Origin: Chitinophagaceae bacterium
GTDB lineage: Bacteria > Bacteroidota > Bacteroidia > Chitinophagales > Chitinophagaceae
Assembly (NCBI GenBank): GCA_020848815.1
Contig: JADLHL010000047.1
Span: 1 to 34,476, forward strand
Direction of reading: 5' to 3'
DNA: 34,476 nt
The position numbers and the translations under genes were made by a program. Below, piece after piece: positions 7,516-15,442 of this stretch; the stretch's first letter is position 1; the number at the start of each line of letters is the position of its first letter. Below the pieces are notes generated by a model, which saw nothing but the letters and a program-made list of their open reading frames with translations, made no database searches and was not told where the DNA came from.

Positions 7516-8742
7516 TTACAGCGACTTTAGCCAGTCGCTGGGGCTTTTGCCCGTATGCTTTTGAAAGGCCCGGTTGAAAGTGGCTTTGCTATTGAAACCG
7601 CATTCGTAGGCCAGTGATAATAGCGTTTGCAGTTTGTGCTCGCCGGCAGCCATTTTAGCTTTTACGGCTTCTACGCGGTAATGATTTACAAAGTCGTTGA
7701 AGTTTTTGCCAAAGCCCTGATTGATAATTTTACTCAATTGCGATGGATTGGTTTGCAACTGTCGGGCCAGTATGAGCAAACTGAGTTCGGCATCTTCGTA
7801 GGCTTTTTCCTCCTGCATCAGCTGGGTAATTTTTGCGGTCCATTCTTCCATTGGAAAATTCGTTTCCAGGGGCTGGCTTTTGGCAGGAGTTACTTCTATG
7901 TAGGCAATGTCTTCTACTAGTGTCGACGCACCGTTGTTGGCCGGCTCTACATGGGTTGCCAACAGCTTCATGGGTGTATTGCTGAGTAGGTTGGCTTCAA
8001 AAGCAATGTGCGTTTCTACTGCATTGCTGTAGCCGGTGATGGCGATGTAGTAAAAGATGAGTGCAAATGACAGATAGTACCACCAGCTACCGGTGTAATG
8101 CAGCGGAAAAAAATTTCCCAATACTTCAAACAACACGGTGATGAGCAAAAACGACAGAAATGCCAGTAGAAAATTGCGTATCCACCGAAAACGCAACACA
8201 TCGGCGAAGCTGACCAGTTGCTGCATCAGCTGCCGGTACAACCGGTAATACCGCAGGGCCATCACGAAGTAAATAACCATCGATAAAAAACCCGGTATCT
8301 GTGCAAAGTTGCTGAAGTCGGGGTCGGTACCAGCTACAATTGACTGGTCTGTTGAAATCACATTATCGGCAATGAAAATAAAAACCTGAATGGCCAGATA
8401 GATGGCTGCCGGTATAAAATGCCAGTATTGCTTGCCCTTCAATTGAAAGGATGGATTGAGCAAAGACTGTACATACATCCACATCACCGGGCCCATAGCC
8501 CAGCTCATATTGGTGGGTGTGTACAGTAAAATATCTCTATACGGTTGATTGTCGTACCAGCCGGCAAAGCCCAGCATCCACGGAGATATAAACAGTACGC
8601 TTAACAACAGGTATACTGCCAGCCAGGCATAGCTTTTGTTGTCTGTAACTACACTTTTGCGCCAGCACGGGGCAGCGTACACCAAACCATGCACAAAAAA
8701 AATAAGCAGTAACGAAGAATAAAAGTTGAAGTCGAATTGCAC
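7516..8742 (-). CDS. Membrane-anchored AraC-family transcriptional regulator
   Basis: The 408-residue protein has an N-terminal region (about 1-245) with several hydrophobic helices, for example SSLLLIFFVHGLVYA, WLAVYLLLSVLFISPWMLGF, AAIYLAIQVFIFIA, FLLAFLSFLLITVLFEV and YYLSFALIFYYIAITG. A linker leads to a C-terminal AraC/XylS HTH domain of about 100 residues with LARQLQTNPSQLSKIINQ and LAYECGFNSKATFNRAFQKHTGKSPSDW. This layout is common in Bacteroidota, where the membrane part is assumed to sense a signal. The start is a GTG (8740-8742). The outer-membrane receptor lies immediately downstream and has operator-like repeats in front of it, so local control of that gene is the simplest guess. 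The ligand is unknown. Confidence 0.9.
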   Translation of the reverse strand: MQFDFNFYSSLLLIFFVHGLVYAAPCWRKSVVTDNKSYAWLAVYLLLSVLFISPWMLGFAGWYDNQPYRDILLYTPTNMSWAMGPVMWMYVQSLLNPSFQLKGKQYWHFIPAAIYLAIQVFIFIADNVISTDQSIVAGTDPDFSNFAQIPGFLSMVIYFVMALRYYRLYRQLMQQLVSFADVLRFRWIRNFLLAFLSFLLITVLFEVLGNFFPLHYTGSWWYYLSFALIFYYIAITGYSNAVETHIAFEANLLSNTPMKLLATHVEPANNGASTLVEDIAYIEVTPAKSQPLETNFPMEEWTAKITQLMQEEKAYEDAELSLLILARQLQTNPSQLSKIINQGFGKNFNDFVNHYRVEAVKAKMAAGEHKLQTLLSLAYECGFNSKATFNRAFQKHTGKSPSDWLKSL

Positions 8743-8850
8743 AAATACATTTTAAATGATGGCTGATTGCGAAACAACACGGCACCATCTTACTTTTTTG
8801 AGTTGGTATGGTGTGCTGTTGCTTTACAACCAATGGTGGTTTTAGTTGTG

Positions 8851-10329
8851 CTACACCCAATCCAAACTTTTACCAATGGCTTTTTGCCAACGTAAGTGCA
8901 GGTGATGTCGCAAGTCTTGATCCATGGCTGGCTGCCAGCGTTTGTTGATTTGATGATTGGCTTTTAAATCTTCTATACTTTTCCAATAGCCCGAAGCAAG
9001 GCCAGCTGCATAAGCAGCACCCAGGCAGGTGGTTTCATTTACCATCGGTACTTGTACAGGCACATGCACCATATCGGCCTGAAACTGCATGAGCAAATTA
9101 TTGGCCGTCATACCACCGTCTACATTCAGTGCATCGAGGGTAATGCCGCTGTCGGCCTGCATGGCCAGCAGCACATCCAGTGTTTGATAGGCAGTAGCTT
9201 CAAGTACGGCACGGGCTATATGCGCCTTGGTGGCAAAGCCCGTGAGTCCGGTAATAACCCCTCTGGCATCGGCCCGCCAATAGGGCGCATATAAGCCACT
9301 GAATGCCGGCACAAAATAGACGTCGCCGTTGTCGGGTACGCTGGCCGCCAGCGTTTCTATGTCGCTGCTTTTGTCAATAATGCCGAGGTTGTCGCGGCAC
9401 CATTGTACCAGCGATCCGGTCATAGCAATGCTGCCTTCCAATGCATAATGCACAGGCTGCTGGCCCAGCTTGTAGGCTACTGTGGTGAGCAGGCCCTTGG
9501 TGCTGGGTACTATTTTTTCGCCGGTGTTCATGAGCATAAAGCAACCGGTGCCGTAGGTGTTTTTTGCCTGGCCGGGTTCAAAGCAGGTTTGGCCCACCAA
9601 TGCGGCTTGTTGGTCGCCCAACACACCCATAATATTGATGCCTTTGAAAGCTCCTTGTTGTATAGTGCCGAAGTAGCCGGAGCTGGGCACAATCTGCGGC
9701 AGCATTTGGCGGGGAATATTGAGTGTTTGTAAAATATCGTCGTCCCAATCCAGCGTTTCCAAATGCATGAGCTGGGTGCGGCTGGCATTGGTTACATCGG
9801 TTTTATGTTCGCCGGTTTCCTTCCACAGCAGCCATGTATCGATGTTGCCAAACAAGGCATCGCCGTTTTCGGCAGCCTGCTGCAATCCATGTACGTTATC
9901 GAGCAGCCATTTCAGTTTTAATGAACTGAAGTAGGTGGCAAAAGGTAAACCTGTTTTTTGCTGCCAGGCATTGTGGCCCAGCTGTTCGTTCAGCTGTTTT
10001 ACCAAATGTTCGGTGCGGGTATCTTGCCATACAATGGCGTTGTAGTAAGGCTTACCCGTATGCTTGTTCCACACCACGGTGGTTTCTCGTTGGTTGGTAA
10101 TGCCAATGGCCGCAATATCTGTTGCCAGCAAGCCGTTGGTTATGAGGGCTTCTGCAGTTACAAGTTTTACTTTGCTGGCTATTTCTTCGGGGTCGTGTTC
10201 TACCCAACCTGGCTGCGGAAAAATTTGCTGGTGTTCTTGCTGGGCACTGGCTACAATATTGCCCCCCATATCAAACACCATAAATCTGCTGGACGTGGTT
10301 CCCTGATCAATTGCTGCAACATACCGCAT
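8851..10329 (-). CDS. glpK: Glycerol kinase
   Basis: The 492-residue product phosphorylates glycerol with ATP to sn-glycerol 3-phosphate, committing glycerol to glycolysis or lipid synthesis. Family signatures include the N-terminal phosphate-binding DQGTTSSR at residues 8-15, [42 protein letters not shown] and the C-terminal FGGY signature region [17 protein letters not shown]. Length matches the family. Neither a glycerol facilitator (glpF) nor a glycerol-3-phosphate dehydrogenase (glpD) is adjacent, so it is not in a glp operon here. It is followed on the same strand by the AraC-type gene after 108 bases. A hairpin-forming sequence sits immediately before its start codon. Confidence 0.97.
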   Translation of the reverse strand: MRYVAAIDQGTTSSRFMVFDMGGNIVASAQQEHQQIFPQPGWVEHDPEEIASKVKLVTAEALITNGLLATDIAAIGITNQRETTVVWNKHTGKPYYNAIVWQDTRTEHLVKQLNEQLGHNAWQQKTGLPFATYFSSLKLKWLLDNVHGLQQAAENGDALFGNIDTWLLWKETGEHKTDVTNASRTQLMHLETLDWDDDILQTLNIPRQMLPQIVPSSGYFGTIQQGAFKGINIMGVLGDQQAALVGQTCFEPGQAKNTYGTGCFMLMNTGEKIVPSTKGLLTTVAYKLGQQPVHYALEGSIAMTGSLVQWCRDNLGIIDKSSDIETLAASVPDNGDVYFVPAFSGLYAPYWRADARGVITGLTGFATKAHIARAVLEATAYQTLDVLLAMQADSGITLDALNVDGGMTANNLLMQFQADMVHVPVQVPMVNETTCLGAAYAAGLASGYWKSIEDLKANHQINKRWQPAMDQDLRHHLHLRWQKAIGKSLDWV

Positions 10330-10332
10330 AGC

Positions 10333-10365
10333 CTATCGTTTTTTCTTTTAGAGAAAGAAAGATAG
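10333..10365 (-). promoter_or_regulatory. Inverted repeat just upstream of the glpK start
   Basis: CTATC (10333-10337) pairs with GATAG (10361-10365), and inside it TTTCTTT (10342-10348) pairs with AAAGAAA (10354-10360) around a 5-base loop, with a 4-base bulge. On the glpK transcript this stem would end three bases before the ATG. A TATCTTTC sequence within it (minus strand, 10357-10364) differs from the -7 consensus TAnnTTTG at one position. It may be a promoter overlapping an operator or a leader hairpin; neither is proven. Confidence 0.35.
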
Positions 10366-10405
10366 GGAAAACAATGGCGGGAAAAATGCCGGCTGATGTG
10401 CCGCA

Positions 10406-10816
10406 TCAATCATCCATAATATCGGCGAGGGTTTTCTTTTCGAGCACACCCAAAATGGCGTCTCTTGCTTCGGCCATTACACCCTTGAGGCCGCAGTGTT
10501 TTTCATTGCAACCATCGCAGGGTTCGTAAAAGTGCAGGCTCACACAGCTGAGCATGGCAATGGGCCCGTCTACCAGTCGAATGATAGTTGCCAGTTTGAT
10601 GCGGGAAGGATGCTTGGCCAATTCATAACCGCCATTGCGGCCACGATGGCTGATGAGCAAGCCTTCTTGTTTCAGTTCGTGCAAAATGTTTTCAAGAAAA
10701 CGAAGTGGTATCCCTTTTTCTTCGGCAATGAGCGGAATGAGCGTTGGTCCTTTTCCGTAATTAACAGCCAGTTTCGACAATGCCTGAAGGGCGTATTTTG
10801 TTTTTTGAGAAAGCAT
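10406..10816 (-). CDS. Rrf2-family transcriptional regulator, probable Fe-S sensor
   Basis: This is a 136-residue winged-helix repressor of the Rrf2 family, which includes IscR, NsrR and RsrR. The start is set at ATG 10814-10816 because MLSQKTKYALQAL is the family N-terminus; an upstream in-frame ATG would add seven unlikely residues. The HTH and wing are visible in IPLIAEEKGIPLRFLENILHELKQ and SHRGRNGGYELAK. Cysteines at 91, 100, 103 and 108 lie in the loop where relatives bind an iron-sulphur cluster. The divergent neighbour is a peroxiredoxin, and the shared 97-base intergenic region holds a perfect inverted repeat, so it probably regulates itself and the peroxiredoxin in response to oxidative stress or Fe-S status. 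The exact signal cannot be read from sequence. Confidence 0.92.
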   Translation of the reverse strand: MLSQKTKYALQALSKLAVNYGKGPTLIPLIAEEKGIPLRFLENILHELKQEGLLISHRGRNGGYELAKHPSRIKLATIIRLVDGPIAMLSCVSLHFYEPCDGCNEKHCGLKGVMAEARDAILGVLEKKTLADIMDD

Positions 10817-10834
10817 AATGGTAAGCGCTGTACA

Positions 10835-10842
10835 CAAAGCTA
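10835..10842 (-). promoter_or_regulatory. -7 promoter element of the Rrf2 gene
   Basis: On the minus strand the sequence TAGCTTTG matches the Bacteroidota -7 consensus TAnnTTTG and ends 18 bases before the Rrf2 start codon. I see no good TTG -33 element at the expected distance. The inverted repeat at 10861-10885 falls where the upstream part of this promoter would be. Confidence 0.5.
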
Positions 10843-10860
10843 CTGTTAATTCTCCTGTAT

Positions 10861-10885
10861 ATTGTTCACTTTTCGGGTGAACAAT
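10861..10885. promoter_or_regulatory. Perfect 9-bp inverted repeat, candidate Rrf2 operator
   Basis: ATTGTTCAC (10861-10869) and GTGAACAAT (10877-10885) are exact reverse complements around a 7-base spacer. The repeat lies between divergent genes for an Rrf2 regulator and a peroxiredoxin, and covers the interval between the -33 and -7 elements of the peroxiredoxin promoter, where a bound repressor would block RNA polymerase. Assigning it to the adjacent regulator is inference from position. Confidence 0.72.
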
Positions 10886-10893
10886 TATATTTG
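10862..10893 (+). promoter_or_regulatory. Peroxiredoxin promoter (TTG - 21 bp - TATATTTG)
   Basis: The -33 element TTG at 10862-10864 and the -7 element TATATTTG at 10886-10893 match the Bacteroidota primary sigma-factor consensus with 21-base spacing. The ATG of the peroxiredoxin gene follows at 10914, implying a leader of roughly 14 bases. The inverted repeat above occupies the spacer. Confidence 0.7.
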
Positions 10894-10913
10894 CTCATCA
10901 AACCGTATCAATC

Positions 10914-11549
10914 ATGAGCTTAAGACTTGGCGACATAGCCCCCGACTTTAATGCCAAAACCAGTGTTGGCGATATCAATTTTTACGAATACCTCGGCAGC
11001 AGCTGGGGCATCTTATTCAGCCACCCGGCAGATTACACTCCTGTGTGCACCACCGAGCTGGGCCGTACCGCACAGCTGGCCGATGAGTTTGCCAAGCGCA
11101 ACGTAAAGGTGTTGGCCGTGAGTGTTGATGATCTGGAAAAACACAAAGGCTGGATTGGCGACATCAACGAAACGCAGCACACCAATGTGCAGTTTCCCAT
11201 CATTGCCGATGAAGACCGCAACGTGGCTACTTTGTACGACATGATTCACCCCAATGCCAGCGAAAACTTTACTGTTCGCAGCCTGTTCATCATTGGCCCA
11301 GATAAAAAGGTGAAACTCATCATTACCTACCCTGCCAGCACAGGCCGCAATTTTGTAGAAGTACTGCGGGTAGTAGACAGCCTGCAACTGACCGCACAAT
11401 ACAGCGTGGCTACACCAGCCGATTGGAAAGATGGTGAAGATGTAATTGTGGTGCCTTCTATCAGCACAGCAGATGCCATTAAAAAGTTTGACAAAGGTGT
11501 GACCGAAATAAAACCTTACCTGCGGTATACACCTCAGCCCAATAAATAA
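10914..11549 (+). CDS. 1-Cys peroxiredoxin (Prx6 type)
   Basis: The 211-residue cytoplasmic peroxidase reduces hydrogen peroxide and organic hydroperoxides. It has the Prx active site HPADYTPVCTTE with the peroxidatic cysteine at residue 45, and the conserved arginine at about 122 in FTVRSLFIIGPD. The C-terminal half (about 165-211: DGEDVIVVPSISTADA, KPYLRYTPQPNK) is the extension characteristic of the Prx6/1-Cys group, and no second cysteine is present, so a partner thiol must recycle it. It starts at MSLRLGDIAPDF, the normal family start. It is divergent from an Rrf2 regulator and followed by a strong terminator, so it is probably a single-gene unit regulated at the shared operator. Confidence 0.95.
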   Translation: MSLRLGDIAPDFNAKTSVGDINFYEYLGSSWGILFSHPADYTPVCTTELGRTAQLADEFAKRNVKVLAVSVDDLEKHKGWIGDINETQHTNVQFPIIADEDRNVATLYDMIHPNASENFTVRSLFIIGPDKKVKLIITYPASTGRNFVEVLRVVDSLQLTAQYSVATPADWKDGEDVIVVPSISTADAIKKFDKGVTEIKPYLRYTPQPNK

Positions 11550-11578
11550 TCCATCACATCCCACGCACACATTAAGCA

Positions 11579-11609
11579 AAGCCGATACTGGAAACAGTTC
11601 GGCTTTTTT
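11579..11609 (+). terminator. Intrinsic terminator after the peroxiredoxin gene
   Basis: AAGCCGA and ACTG pair with CAGT and TCGGCTT around a GAAA tetraloop, with one bulged T, followed by a run of six T. It lies 30 bases after the stop codon. Confidence 0.9.
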
Positions 11610-11700
11610 AATGCAAGCCCATGAGTTTTATCATATCAACGTGGTATTTTGGACAAGTACTTTTATGCCCTCTTAGATACTATCACCAAATGATCATATT

Positions 11701-13392
11701 ATGTTCCAATTTTTAAAAGATTTGCTCTACCCCACTGCCGACCCCACCACCGCACAAACCATTGTATTTGTAGCTGCTGCTGTTACCGGCGGCGTGTTGC
11801 TTGGCCGCCTCAAAGTAGCCAAGGTAGGCATCGGTGCTGCCGGTGTATTATTTGTAGGCTTGCTTATGGGCCACCTCGGTTACGGCCTGCATACCGAAAC
11901 CATGCATTATATCAGAGACTTTGGCCTCATCTTGTTTGTATATGCTGTGGGCCTGCAAGTGGGCCCATCTTTTTTTGCATCACTCAAAAAAGACGGGCTG
12001 GTGATGAATGGCATTGCCGTAACAGCCGTGTTCATCAGCTTTTTGGTGGCATGGATTATTATGCGCAGCACTGGTACTACTGCCGAAAATATGGCAGGCA
12101 TTATGACTGGCGCCGTTACCAATACACCCAGCCTTGGTGCTGCAAAAAGTGTGCTGAAAGAAGTAGCGGCTGTAAAACAAGGCACCTATGCCGACCCCGC
12201 CAACGGGTATGCCATTGCCTACCCCTTTGGTGCCGTGGGCGAAATTTTGCTCATCATTCTTTTCATGAAAATTTTTAAAGTAAAAGTGAAAGATGAGCAA
12301 CAGCGGTTTGAAGAAAAACGACAGAAAGACTACCCGCACCCCAGTGTGGTAAAATGCCGGGTAACCAACCCCAACGCTTTTGGCAAAACCCTGGGCGAAC
12401 TGCTGAACAAAGAGAGCCTGAAAGATGTGATTGTAACCCGCATCAAATGCAGCGGTACTACCAAAGTGAGTACACCCACTGCTGATACAGTACTGAAAGA
12501 AAGAGACGTGCTGATGCTGGTGGGCCTGCCCGATGATGTAGATGTGGTGGTAACCATGCTGGGCCGTGTAAGTACCGACAACTTCATTACCAGTGATGAA
12601 GAAATTGAAAGCCGCGACATTACCGTTACCAAAAACAACGCTACACAAAAGTCGTTGGCGCAACTCAATATGGAGTCGGCATACGGTGTAAAAGTCACCC
12701 GCATTTTCAGGGGTGGTATGGAGCTGATAGCCACCCGAGATTTTGTGGTGCACATGGGCGATACGCTGCGTGTGGTAGGCCCTGTGAGTGAGTTGAAAAG
12801 TGCAGAACAATTTTTGGGCAATAGCCGCCACCGCTTAGCAGAACCTGAGCTGGCCACCATTTTTGTAGGCATCATTCTCGGTCTCATTTTGGGCTCCATT
12901 CCACTGGCTATACCAGGCCTGCCCGTACCGGTAAAACTGGGTATTGCCGCAGGTCCGTTGCTGGTGGCCATCTTCATTAGCCGCTATGGTGGTGTAGCGC
13001 ATTTGCACAGCTACATGAACCAAAGTGCCGCCTGGTTTATGCGGGATTTTGGTATTGCTCTGTTTTTTGCAGCCGTGGGTATCAACGCCGGTAAAACCTT
13101 GTACGAAAGCTTTATGGCCAACAATGGCTGGTGGTGGTTGCTGTATGGCATGGCCATTACTTCCATCCCTGTCATTTTTATAGCGCTGGTAGGCAGGCTC
13201 GTTTTCAAAATCAACTTTTTGCAAATAGCTGGTATGATTGGCGGCACTTACACCAGCCCGCCTACACTGGCGTTTTGCAATGGTTATTTCAAAGGCGATG
13301 TACCGGCTCAGGCTTACGCCACCGTGTATCCGCTGGTAACCATTGCCCGCATTTTGGCCGCCCAATTATTTATTCTCTTGTTTTTACAATAG
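11701..13392 (+). CDS. AspT/YidE/YbjL-type membrane transporter
   Basis: The 563-residue inner-membrane protein has the aspartate:alanine exchanger family layout. An N-terminal block of hydrophobic helices (about 20-180, with GLILFVYAVGLQVGPSFF and AGIMTGAVTNTPSLGA) is followed by two cytoplasmic RCK-C/TrkA-C domains (about 205-285 and 300-375: KERDVLMLVGLPDDV, HMGDTLRVVGPVSEL). A second helical block repeats the first (about 385-563: FGIALFFAAVGINAGKTL and AGMIGGTYTSPPTLAF), giving the YidE/YbjL internal duplication. These proteins exchange small acids or other metabolites; the substrate here cannot be told. The gene stands alone between two terminators. No promoter box is obvious in the 90 bases upstream. 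Confidence 0.9.
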   Translation: MFQFLKDLLYPTADPTTAQTIVFVAAAVTGGVLLGRLKVAKVGIGAAGVLFVGLLMGHLGYGLHTETMHYIRDFGLILFVYAVGLQVGPSFFASLKKDGLVMNGIAVTAVFISFLVAWIIMRSTGTTAENMAGIMTGAVTNTPSLGAAKSVLKEVAAVKQGTYADPANGYAIAYPFGAVGEILLIILFMKIFKVKVKDEQQRFEEKRQKDYPHPSVVKCRVTNPNAFGKTLGELLNKESLKDVIVTRIKCSGTTKVSTPTADTVLKERDVLMLVGLPDDVDVVVTMLGRVSTDNFITSDEEIESRDITVTKNNATQKSLAQLNMESAYGVKVTRIFRGGMELIATRDFVVHMGDTLRVVGPVSELKSAEQFLGNSRHRLAEPELATIFVGIILGLILGSIPLAIPGLPVPVKLGIAAGPLLVAIFISRYGGVAHLHSYMNQSAAWFMRDFGIALFFAAVGINAGKTLYESFMANNGWWWLLYGMAITSIPVIFIALVGRLVFKINFLQIAGMIGGTYTSPPTLAFCNGYFKGDVPAQAYATVYPLVTIARILAAQLFILLFLQ

Positions 13393-13417
13393 CCGGTATG
13401 CTTGCCAGGCAAACCCA

Positions 13418-13453
13418 AACACCTGTCGGTCATTTCCGGCAGGTGTTTTTTTT
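13418..13453 (+). terminator. Intrinsic terminator after the AspT/YidE-type gene
   Basis: AACACCTGTCGG (13418-13429) pairs with CCGGCAGGTGTT (13436-13447) with one G-U wobble around a 6-base loop, and the T run extends to 13453. Confidence 0.92.
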
Positions 13454-13481
13454 ATGAGAGCATACTGGTTCTGTTAATTTC

Positions 13482-13512
13482 TTGACCGCATTGGCACCGC
13501 TGGTTAAATTTG
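13482..13512 (+). promoter_or_regulatory. Promoter of the TPR gene (TTG - 20 bp - TAAATTTG)
   Basis: TTG at 13482-13484 and TAAATTTG at 13505-13512 match the Bacteroidota -33/-7 consensus with a 20-base spacer. The ATG begins at 13517, only four bases after the -7 box, so transcription should start at or next to the A of ATG and the mRNA would be leaderless. Confidence 0.7.
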
Positions 13513-13516
13513 TGCC

Positions 13517-14518
13517 ATGCGTATAGTATGGATATGTATGGTGAGCTGCCTGCTGAGCAGCACAGCCTGGGGGCAGGATGCACAACAGCTGCACGAAAAC
13601 GGTGTGCGGTACCTGCAGCAAAATGATTACGGCAATGCCATAATTGTATTGAAAAAAGCGGCCGAACTGGAACCAGCCAATACCGAAATCGTCAACGATT
13701 TGGGCTTTGCCTATTTTTTGGCCGGCCAGTACAAAGTGGGCTACGATTTGATGCGCCCCATGGCCGAATCGAAAAATGCCGACGACCGTACTTATCAAAT
13801 TACCTGTATGCTGCTGCGGGGTGGCCGCAACATTAAAGAAGCCGAACTGGTATACCGCATTGGCTTGCAAACCTTTCCCAAAAGTGGTGCCTTGTATGCC
13901 GACTATGGTGAGTTTTTAGAACTGGTACAGCCCGGCGCCAATGCTGGTATTGTGTATTGGGAAAAAGGCATTCAATACGACCCGGCTTATCCCGGCAATT
14001 ACTACCACGCAGCCCGGTACTATGCAGAGCAAAACGATCATTTTTGGGCCGTGATATACGGTGAGATTTTTGTGAACATGGAAAGCTACACCACCCGTAC
14101 TGTGGAAACCAAAAACATTATGTACGACAGCTACAAACGCTTGTTTGCTTTTGGGTTGGAAGCCAGCAAAACCGCTTCGCCTTTTCAGCAGGAAGCGTCG
14201 AAAATGCTGCTGAAACAAGAGCCGCTGGCGAGCAATGGCATCAACCCCGAAATACTGACGGCCATGCGTACCCGCTTTTTGCTCGATTGGTACAATAGCC
14301 CTTTGGCGGCCCGGTTTCCATTCAAAATATTTGAACACCAGCGCCAATTGCTGCAAGAAGGGGTGTTTGATGCATACAACCAATGGCTGTTTGGCAGCGT
14401 GGCCAATTTGAATGCCTTCCAAAACTGGACCAAAACACATCCTGATGAGTATGTGAGTTTCAACCAGTTTCAGCGTAATAAGCTGTTCAAAATGGCCGAA
14501 GGCCAATATTACCATTAA
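13517..14518 (+). CDS. Exported TPR-repeat protein
   Basis: The 333-residue product has a signal peptide (MRIVWICMVSCLLSSTAWGQ) and then tetratricopeptide repeats. The clearest are at about residues 21-90 (LHENGVRYLQQNDYGNAIIV, AAELEPANTEIVNDLGFAYF) and 95-160 (LVYRIGLQTFPKSGALYADY, WEKGIQYDPAYPGNYYHAAR). The C-terminal half (about 170-333) has no repeat I can recognise. TPR proteins in the periplasm usually act as protein-protein scaffolds; no partner can be named. It is flanked by terminators on both sides and so forms its own transcription unit. The start codon is supported by the signal peptide. A -7 box four bases upstream suggests a leaderless transcript; the next ATG, at residue 8, would lose the positively charged N-region of the signal. 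Confidence 0.82.
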   Translation: MRIVWICMVSCLLSSTAWGQDAQQLHENGVRYLQQNDYGNAIIVLKKAAELEPANTEIVNDLGFAYFLAGQYKVGYDLMRPMAESKNADDRTYQITCMLLRGGRNIKEAELVYRIGLQTFPKSGALYADYGEFLELVQPGANAGIVYWEKGIQYDPAYPGNYYHAARYYAEQNDHFWAVIYGEIFVNMESYTTRTVETKNIMYDSYKRLFAFGLEASKTASPFQQEASKMLLKQEPLASNGINPEILTAMRTRFLLDWYNSPLAARFPFKIFEHQRQLLQEGVFDAYNQWLFGSVANLNAFQNWTKTHPDEYVSFNQFQRNKLFKMAEGQYYH

Positions 14519-14554
14519 GTCATCAACCCTATTGGGGCATCTTTTTTGGTGAAC

Positions 14555-14585
14555 AAAAGCAAGGCAATTTTTGTCTTGCTTTTTT
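14555..14585 (+). terminator. Intrinsic terminator after the TPR gene
   Basis: AAAAGCAAGGCAA (14555-14567) pairs with TTGTCTTGCTTTT (14571-14583) with one G-U wobble around a TTT loop. The descending arm runs into a T tract. Confidence 0.9.
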
Positions 14586-14615
14586 ATTCTAATCATCTAA
14601 AACAATTAAACGTTT

Positions 14616-15284
14616 ATGAAGAATCAAGCATTGACTGCTTTATTGGCCGCCGGCTTGCTGATGACCGCCTGCCAAAGCGCCCCCGAAGCCGACAGCGCCA
14701 ACACCGGCGAAGCCACCGCTGCAGCCACCGGTACAGGTAGCACTTTTACCGTAGATACTGTAGGCAGCTCCATTGGCTGGATTGGTACCAAGCAAAATGG
14801 CCAACACAACGGTACATTCATGCTCAGCGGCGGTAGCCTTACTATCGACAGCAACAACAACATTGCCAGTGGTTCATTTACCATCAATATCGGTTCGCTC
14901 AATGTGCTCGACCTGCAGGGCGAAGACAAGGGCAAACTGGAAGGCCACCTCAAGAGCCCCGACTTTTTTGATGCCGCTACTTTTCCTGGTGCCAGGTTTG
15001 ACATTGCCAGCGTAGCAGTTTATGATTCTGCCACAGCTACCAGCAAACTGGCTGGTGCCACGCATATCATTACAGGCAATCTCACTTTAAAAGACTCTAC
15101 CAAAAGCATTGCTTTTCCTGCCATCGTTAGCATCGATTCGGCCAGTGTAAGTACAACTGCCGATTTCAACATCGACCGTACGCTGTGGGGCATGAACTAC
15201 AAAGGACCCAACAATCCTGCCGATTGGTTCATTAAAAAAGATGTAAACCTGAAGCTCAACATCAAAGCCAAGAAGGCCCAATAA
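14616..15284 (+). CDS. YceI-family lipoprotein
   Basis: The 222-residue protein is a predicted lipoprotein: signal MKNQALTALLAAGLLMTAC with the lipobox cysteine at 19, then a low-complexity Ala/Thr/Gly linker to about residue 43. The rest is a YceI-type lipocalin-like barrel: STFTVDTVGSSIGWIGTK, NGTFMLSGGSLTID, LEGHLKSPDFFDAATFPGARFDI, HIITGNLTLKDSTKSIAFP and TADFNIDRTLWGMNYK. YceI proteins bind long hydrophobic molecules such as polyisoprenoids in the envelope. Its physiological ligand here is not known. It lies between two terminators, so it is probably monocistronic. The family assignment is secure; the start is set by the lipoprotein signal. Confidence 0.93.
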   Translation: MKNQALTALLAAGLLMTACQSAPEADSANTGEATAAATGTGSTFTVDTVGSSIGWIGTKQNGQHNGTFMLSGGSLTIDSNNNIASGSFTINIGSLNVLDLQGEDKGKLEGHLKSPDFFDAATFPGARFDIASVAVYDSATATSKLAGATHIITGNLTLKDSTKSIAFPAIVSIDSASVSTTADFNIDRTLWGMNYKGPNNPADWFIKKDVNLKLNIKAKKAQ

Positions 15285-15303
15285 GTAGCGCTATAACAGC
15301 AGT

Positions 15304-15338
15304 AAAAAGACCATCGTTTGTGAAACGGTGGTCTTTTT
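15304..15338. terminator. Intrinsic terminator after the YceI gene
   Basis: AAAAAGACCATCG (15304-15316) pairs with CGGTGGTCTTTTT (15326-15338), with one T-G wobble, around a 9-base loop. A-tract and T-tract flank the stem, so it could work in both directions, but only the plus-strand gene needs it. Confidence 0.9.
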
Positions 15339-15442
15339 ATTTTTTACAACTGTTGCATTAACCATCGGTTATCAGAAAAGTGCCTGCAATTGCTGGTGCT
15401 TTCGTTCAATTCCCCGAATTTTCAGCCTTAAACGATTGCCCC

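Noticed and set aside
11660..11700. TACTTTTA as the promoter of the AspT/YidE-type gene
   Set aside because: The last base differs from TAnnTTTG and no -33 element is present at the right distance.
11980..12831. 283-codon open frame on the minus strand
   Set aside because: It is antisense to the AspT/YidE-type transporter gene, and the Cys/His/Gly/Gln-rich translation looks like a shadow.
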